A program made the position numbers and the translations under genes. Source: Perkinsus olseni (Eukaryota > Perkinsozoa > Perkinsida > Perkinsidae). From it: DNA of 11,099 nt. The notes under the pieces are model-generated. The model was not told where the DNA came from. It searched no databases and saw only the letters and a program-made list of their open reading frames with translations. Positions 8,238 through 11,099 of this stretch are shown piece after piece. Each line of letters begins with the position of its first letter. The first letter of the stretch is position 1. The stretch is taken from the NCBI GenBank assembly GCA_013115135.1, contig JABANP010000943.1, positions 1-11,099 of the forward strand, in the 5' to 3' direction.

Positions 8238-8242
8238 TTTTT
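8238..8242 (+). terminator. T5 run in the spacer after the half-unit
   Basis: This is the conserved spacer T5 (CATTTTTCG); a T7 run at 8225-8231 precedes it. The upstream tRNA is only a fragment, so the signal is probably idle. Confidence 0.4.
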
Positions 8243-8260
8243 CGATGGTCGGGTTAGCGT

Positions 8261-8279
8261 ACTTCTGCAGTGCAGAAGT
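8261..8279. repeat. Perfect 9-bp inverted repeat unique to the first spacer
   Basis: ACTTCTGCA and TGCAGAAGT flank a single G. It sits in about 30 extra bases that the first spacer carries compared with all later ones, within the otherwise conserved TACTTCTGTACTGC stretch. Confidence 0.85.
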
Positions 8280-8334
8280 GAGATTCTGAGAATGCACTGC
8301 GTGGTGCGAGTGTACGGCGCAAGGACCACATCAA

Positions 8335-8406
8335 GAGTGTGTAGCTCAGTGCTAGAGCGGCTGACTGCAGATCAGCAGGTCCTCAGTTCAAATCTGGGCG
8401 CGCCCT
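8335..8406 (+). tRNA. trnC-GCA: tRNA-Cys(GCA), unit 1
   Basis: Anticodon loop CTGCAGA, stem GCTGA/TCAGC, discriminator T typical of cysteine, no encoded CCA. The acceptor is GAGTGTG against CGCGCCC, so position 2 is an A-C mismatch. The D loop reads AGTGCTA, losing the conserved G19. The upstream box is GTGTAC. A T4 follows at 8431 and a T5 at 8441-8445. Function is doubtful because of two structural defects. Confidence 0.85.
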
Positions 8407-8510
8407 CATCATCACAATCCTCTGCCTCCCTTTTGGTGCATTTTTCGATGGTTGTGTTAGTGTACTTCTGTACTGCGTGGTGCGAGTATACGGCCTAGGG
8501 ACTACATCAA

Positions 8511-8582
8511 GAGTGTGTAGCTCAGTGGTAGAGCGGCTGACTGCAGATCAGCAGGTCCTCAGTTTAAATCTGGGCGCGCCCT
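8511..8582 (+). tRNA. trnC-GCA: tRNA-Cys(GCA), unit 2
   Basis: Same cloverleaf as unit 1 with a normal D loop. The acceptor has the A2-C71 mismatch, and the T loop is TTTAAAT, losing C56 which normally pairs with G19. The upstream box is GTATAC. T5 at 8617-8621. Confidence 0.85.
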
Positions 8583-8686
8583 CATCATCGCAATCCTCTG
8601 CCTCTCTTTTGACGCATTTTTCGATGGTTGTGTTAGTGTACTTCTGTACTGCGTGGTGCGAGTATACGGCCCAAAAACTATATCAA

Positions 8687-8758
8687 GGGTGTGTAGCTCA
8701 GCGGTAGAGCGGCTGACTGCAGATCAGCAGGTCCTCAGTTCAAATCTGGGCGCGCCCT
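8687..8758 (+). tRNA. trnC-GCA: tRNA-Cys(GCA), unit 3
   Basis: Fully paired: acceptor GGGTGTG/CGCGCCC with two G-U pairs, D loop AGCGGTA, anticodon GCA, T loop TTCAAAT, discriminator T. GTATAC box, then TATCAA just before the gene. T5 at 8793-8797. It looks functional. Confidence 0.92.
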
Positions 8759-8862
8759 CATCATCACAATCCTCTGCCTCTCATCTGATGCATTTTTCGA
8801 TGGTTGTGTTAGTGTACTTCTGTACTGCGAGGTGCGAGTATACGGCCCAAGAACTACATCAA

Positions 8863-8934
8863 GGGTGTGTAGCTCAGTGGTAGAGCGGCTGACTGCAGAT
8901 CAGCAGGTCCTCAGTTCAAATCTGGGCGTGCCCT
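8863..8934 (+). tRNA. trnC-GCA: tRNA-Cys(GCA), unit 4
   Basis: Consensus except that the 3' acceptor strand is CGTGCCC, which turns one G-C into G-U and leaves three G-U pairs in a row. The spacer after it reads CATTATCACAGTCC, partly shared with unit 8. Probably functional. Confidence 0.92.
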
Positions 8935-9038
8935 CATTATCACAGTCCTCTGCCTCTCATTTGATGCATTTTTCGATGGTTGTGTTAGTGTACTTCTGTA
9001 CTGCGTGGTGCGAGTGTACGGCGCAAGGACCACATCAA

Positions 9039-9110
9039 GGCTGTGTAGCTCAGTGGTAGAGCGGCTGACTGCAGATCAGCAGGTCCCCAGTTCAAATCTG
9101 GGCGCGCCCT
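9039..9110 (+). tRNA. trnC-GCA: tRNA-Cys(GCA), unit 5
   Basis: The acceptor 5' strand is GGCTGTG, giving a C3-C70 mismatch shared with unit 11. The T stem is CCCAG/CTGGG, fully Watson-Crick, where other units have one G-T. The upstream box is GTGTAC. Confidence 0.88.
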
Positions 9111-9214
9111 CATCATCAAAATCCTCTGCCTCCCTTTTGATGCATTTTTCGATGGTTGTGTTAGTGTACTTCTGTACTGCGTGGTGCGAGTATACGGCCT
9201 AGGGAGTACATCAA

Positions 9215-9286
9215 GAGTGTGTAGCTCAGTGGTAGAGCGGCTAACTGCAGATCAGCAGGTCCTCAGTTCCAATCTGGGCGCGCCTT
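9215..9286 (+). tRNA. trnC-GCA: tRNA-Cys(GCA), unit 6
   Basis: Several changes are present: A2-C71 mismatch, anticodon stem GCTAA/TCAGC with an A-C mismatch, T loop TTCCAAT, and U in place of C72. Probably impaired. Confidence 0.82.
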
Positions 9287-9388
9287 CATCATCACAATCC
9301 TCTGCCTCTCTTTTGATGCATTTTTCGATGGTTGTTAGTGTACTTCCGTACTGCGTGGTGCGAGTATACGGCCCAGAGGCTACATCAA

Positions 9389-9460
9389 GGGTGTGTAGCT
9401 CAGTGGTAGAGCGGCTGATTGCAGATCAGCAGGTCCTCAGTTCAAATCTGGGCGCGCCCT
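9389..9460 (+). tRNA. trnC-GCA: tRNA-Cys(GCA), unit 7
   Basis: All stems pair. The only change is C32 to T in the anticodon loop (TTGCAGA), which is tolerated in many tRNAs. Its upstream spacer has a 2-nt deletion (GGTTGTTAG) and CTTCCG, shared only with unit 10. Confidence 0.92.
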
Positions 9461-9540
9461 CATCATCACAATCCTCTGCCTCTCATTTGATGCATTTTTC
9501 GATGGTTGTGTTAGTGTACTTCTGTACTGCGTGGTGCGAG

Positions 9541-9564
9541 TATACGGCCCAAGGATCACATCAA
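9541..9564 (+). promoter_or_regulatory. Representative upstream pol III box and start region (unit 8)
   Basis: TATAC occupies -24 to -20 and CAA lies at -3 to -1 relative to the tRNA. TATA-like boxes near -25 and CAA start triplets are known to matter for tRNA transcription in fission yeast and plants. The same layout recurs in nearly all units, with GTGTAC replacing GTATAC in units 1, 5, 9 and 11. Confidence 0.5.
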
Positions 9565-9636
9565 GGGTGTGTAGCTCAGTGGTAGAGCGGCTGACTGCAG
9601 ATCAGCAGGTCCTCAGTTCAAATCTGGGCGCGCCCT
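9565..9636 (+). tRNA. trnC-GCA: tRNA-Cys(GCA), unit 8
   Basis: Exact consensus cloverleaf with GTATAC at -24, CAA at -3 to -1 and T5 at 9671-9675. This is one of two units without any deviation. Confidence 0.95.
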
Positions 9637-9670
9637 CTTTATCACAATCCTCTGCCTCTCATTTGATGCA

Positions 9671-9675
9671 TTTTT
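9671..9675 (+). terminator. Representative pol III terminator (unit 8)
   Basis: The T5 in CATTTTTCG begins 35 nt after the discriminator base. The same offset holds in units 1 to 13. In units followed by CTCTCTTTTG or CTCCCTTTTG a T4 at about +25 could stop transcription earlier. Confidence 0.65.
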
Positions 9676-9740
9676 CGATGATTGTGTTAGTGTACTTCTG
9701 TACTGCGTGGTGCGAGTGTACGGCGCAAGGACCACATCAA

Positions 9741-9812
9741 GGGTGTGTAGCTCAGTGGTGGAGCGGCTGACTGCAGATCAGCAGGTCCTCAGTTCAAATC
9801 TGGGCGCGCCCT
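9741..9812 (+). tRNA. trnC-GCA: tRNA-Cys(GCA), unit 9
   Basis: All stems pair. The D loop is AGTGGTG, so the conserved A21 is G. The upstream box is GTGTAC. Confidence 0.9.
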
Positions 9813-9914
9813 CATCATCACAATCCTCTGCCTCTCTTTTGATGCATTTTTCGATGGTTGTTAGTGTACTTCCGTACTGCGTGGTGCGAGTATACGGCCC
9901 AGGGGCTACATCAA

Positions 9915-9986
9915 GGGTGTGTAGCTCAGTGGTAGAGCGGCTGACTGCAGATCAGCAGGTCCTCAGTTCAAATCTGGGCGCGCCCT
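9915..9986 (+). tRNA. trnC-GCA: tRNA-Cys(GCA), unit 10
   Basis: Exact consensus, identical in the tRNA part to unit 8. The upstream spacer carries the 2-nt deletion shared with unit 7. Confidence 0.95.
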
Positions 9987-10090
9987 CATCATCACAATCC
10001 TCTGCCTCTCATTTGATGCATTTTTCGATGGTTGTGTTAGTGTACTTCTGTACTGCGTGGTGCGAGTGTACGGCGCAAGGACCACATCAA

Positions 10091-10162
10091 GGCTGTGTAG
10101 CTCAGTGGTAGAGCGGCTGACTGCAGATCAGCAGGTCCTCAGTTCAAATCTGGGCGCGCCCT
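10091..10162 (+). tRNA. trnC-GCA: tRNA-Cys(GCA), unit 11
   Basis: The acceptor GGCTGTG gives the C3-C70 mismatch seen in unit 5; the rest is consensus. GTGTAC upstream box. The following spacer has a 1-nt deletion (CCTCGCC). Confidence 0.88.
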
Positions 10163-10265
10163 CATCATCACAATCCTCGCCTCCCTTTTGATGCATTTTT
10201 CGATGGTTGTGTTAGTGTACTTCTGTACTGCGTGGTGCGAGTATACGGCCTAGGGACTACATCAA

Positions 10266-10337
10266 GAGTGCGTAGCTCAGTGGTAGAGCGGCTGACTGCA
10301 GATCAGCAGGTCCTCAGTTTTAATCTGGGCGCGCCCT
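10266..10337 (+). tRNA. trnC-GCA: tRNA-Cys(GCA), unit 12
   Basis: The acceptor GAGTGCG has A2-C71 mismatched, while position 6 is now C against G, a true pair. The T loop is TTTTAAT, losing C56. It resembles unit 2 in both spacer and T loop. Probably impaired. Confidence 0.85.
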
Positions 10338-10441
10338 CATCATCGCAATCCTCTGCCTCTCTTTTGACGCATTTTTCGATGGTTGTGTTAGTGTACTTCT
10401 GTACTGCGTGGTGCGAGTATACGGCCTAGGGACTACATCAA

Positions 10442-10513
10442 GAGTGTGTAGCTCAGCAGTAGAGCGGCTGACTGCAGATCAGCAGGTCCTCAGTTCAAAT
10501 CTGGGCGCGCCCT
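10442..10513 (+). tRNA. trnC-GCA: tRNA-Cys(GCA), unit 13
   Basis: A2-C71 mismatch and D loop AGCAGTA, which loses G18 of the conserved GG pair. The T arm is normal. Confidence 0.85.
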
Positions 10514-10618
10514 CATCATCACAATCCACTGCCTCTCATTTGATGCATTTTTCGATGGTTCTGTTAGAGTACTTCTGTACTGCGTGGTTCGAGAATACGG
10601 GCCCAAGAACTACATCAT

Positions 10619-10690
10619 GGGTGTGTAGCTCAGCGGTAGAGCGGTTGACCTGCAGATCAGCAGGTCCTCGATTCAAATCTGGCGCGCCCT
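10619..10690 (+). pseudogene. tRNA-Cys(GCA) unit 14, decayed
   Basis: The acceptor and D arm are normal, but the anticodon arm is GTTGA plus CCTGCAGA with one extra C, and the T stem has lost a G (CTCGA against CTGG). The net length stays 72. The terminator is ACTTTTTCG. Confidence 0.8.
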
Positions 10691-10795
10691 CATCATCACA
10701 ATCCTCCGGCCTCTTTTGATGCACTTTTTCGATGGTTGCGTTAGCGTACTTCCGTACTGCGTGGTGCGAGTATACGGCCCAAAGGACCACATCAA

Positions 10796-10867
10796 GGGTG
10801 TGTAGCTTCAGCGTAGAGCGTGCTGACCGCAGATCAGCAGGTCCCCAATTCAAATCTGGCGCGCCCT
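10796..10867 (+). pseudogene. tRNA-Cys(GCA) unit 15, decayed
   Basis: The D arm is broken (GCTTCAGCGTAGAGC), one T is inserted before the anticodon stem, and the loop CCGCAGA loses the invariant U33. The T stem lacks one G. Anticodon GCA is still readable. Confidence 0.8.
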
Positions 10868-10978
10868 CATCATCACAACTTCCTCCGCCTCTTTGATGCA
10901 TTTTTCGATGGTTCTGTTAGCGGCACTTCTGCACTTTGTAGGATGCGGAGCATACGGCCCAAGCGACCACTACATCAA

Positions 10979-11047
10979 GGGTGTGAAGCCCAGTGGTAGA
11001 GCGGCGACTGCAGATCAGCAGGTCCTCAGTTCAAATCTGGCGCGCCT
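10979..11047 (+). pseudogene. tRNA-Cys(GCA) unit 16, decayed
   Basis: Positions 8-9 are AA in place of TA, the D stem starts GCCC, the anticodon stem lacks a T (GCGA), and both the T stem and acceptor have lost a base, giving 69 nt. The following spacer also lacks the T5 run (GATGCATCGATGG). Confidence 0.8.
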
Positions 11048-11099
11048 CATCATCACAATCCTCCGCCTCTCATTTGATGCATCGATGGTTCTGTTAGCG

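Larger units (their letters stand above)
8163..11099 (+). repeat. Tandem array of tRNA-Cys(GCA) units, about 176 bp each
   Basis: Sixteen tRNA-Cys units follow one half-unit, all on the plus strand, and the last spacer is cut by the window end. The tRNA start-to-start distances are 176 (five times), 174, 176, 176, 174, 176, 175, 176, 177, 177 and 183. Each unit is a 72-nt tRNA plus a spacer of about 104 nt. The spacer holds CATCATCACAATCC, a T5 run starting 35 nt after the tRNA (CATTTTTCGATGG), TGTACTTCTGTACTGC, a GTATAC or GTGTAC box at -24 and ATCAA just before the tRNA. The A box (TAGCTCAGTGG) is consensus and the B box (AGTTCAAATCT) is near consensus. Each unit therefore looks like a full pol III gene. 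Only the edges are strongly decayed. Confidence 0.97.

Noticed and set aside
8190..10901. A series of plus-strand open frames of 65-134 codons (and one minus-strand frame) with near-identical translated repeats
   Set aside because: They run through the tRNA-Cys genes; the repeated peptide is a translation of the tRNA and spacer. Start codons lie just upstream of each tRNA by chance.
8163..11099. CRISPR-like or protein-coding tandem repeat
   Set aside because: The unit is about 176 bp with a cloverleaf-forming 72-nt core and pol III signals; there are no short direct repeats with unique spacers.
1..11099. Bacterial or organellar origin
   Set aside because: tRNAs lack encoded CCA, the reductase needs spliceosomal-type introns, and no operons or ribosome-binding sites are seen.

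Overview
The window looks like nuclear DNA of a eukaryote, most likely a filamentous fungus. The tRNA genes carry no encoded CCA and are followed by T-runs of the RNA polymerase III type. The aldo/keto reductase remnant reads correctly only after removing two GT...AG introns. The 'fungus' part is an inference from tRNA style, compact layout and protein flavour; no species is claimed.

Left part (1-2000): a short (AATTC)6 repeat next to a reverse-strand AATAAA, which may be the 3' tail of a non-LTR retrotransposon, then about 2 kb with no gene I can support. Middle (about 2.0-5.7 kb, minus strand): a broken gene whose core resembles the DUF6729-type, transposase-like proteins (RNase H fold, three candidate acidic residues kept). 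It has an N-terminal cysteine cluster, a serine-rich linker, the core and an acidic/basic tail, interrupted by several frameshifts and at least one stop. Directly downstream on the same strand is a second open frame with a C-x2-C zinc-finger-like motif and charged helices, possibly part of the same element. Upstream of the element lies a 135-nt pyrimidine tract and then a tRNA-Lys(UUU)-like gene whose acceptor stem does not pair.

Right part (6.8-8.1 kb, minus strand): the C-terminal half of an aldo/keto reductase in three exons. Its N-terminal half, with the catalytic tetrad, is absent, and the gene stops where a tandem array begins. From about 8160 to the end of the window runs a plus-strand array of 16 tRNA-Cys(GCA) units of about 176 bp, plus one half-unit at the left edge, continuing beyond the window. 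Central units are intact or nearly so; units at both edges are decayed. Spacers keep a TATA-like box at -24, a CAA at -1 to -3 and a T5 terminator 35 nt after the tRNA, so the units look like complete pol III transcription units. Shared variants show block duplications, and a minority of copies has a fully paired cloverleaf. This array, and the way it abuts the truncated reductase gene, is the most unusual thing here.
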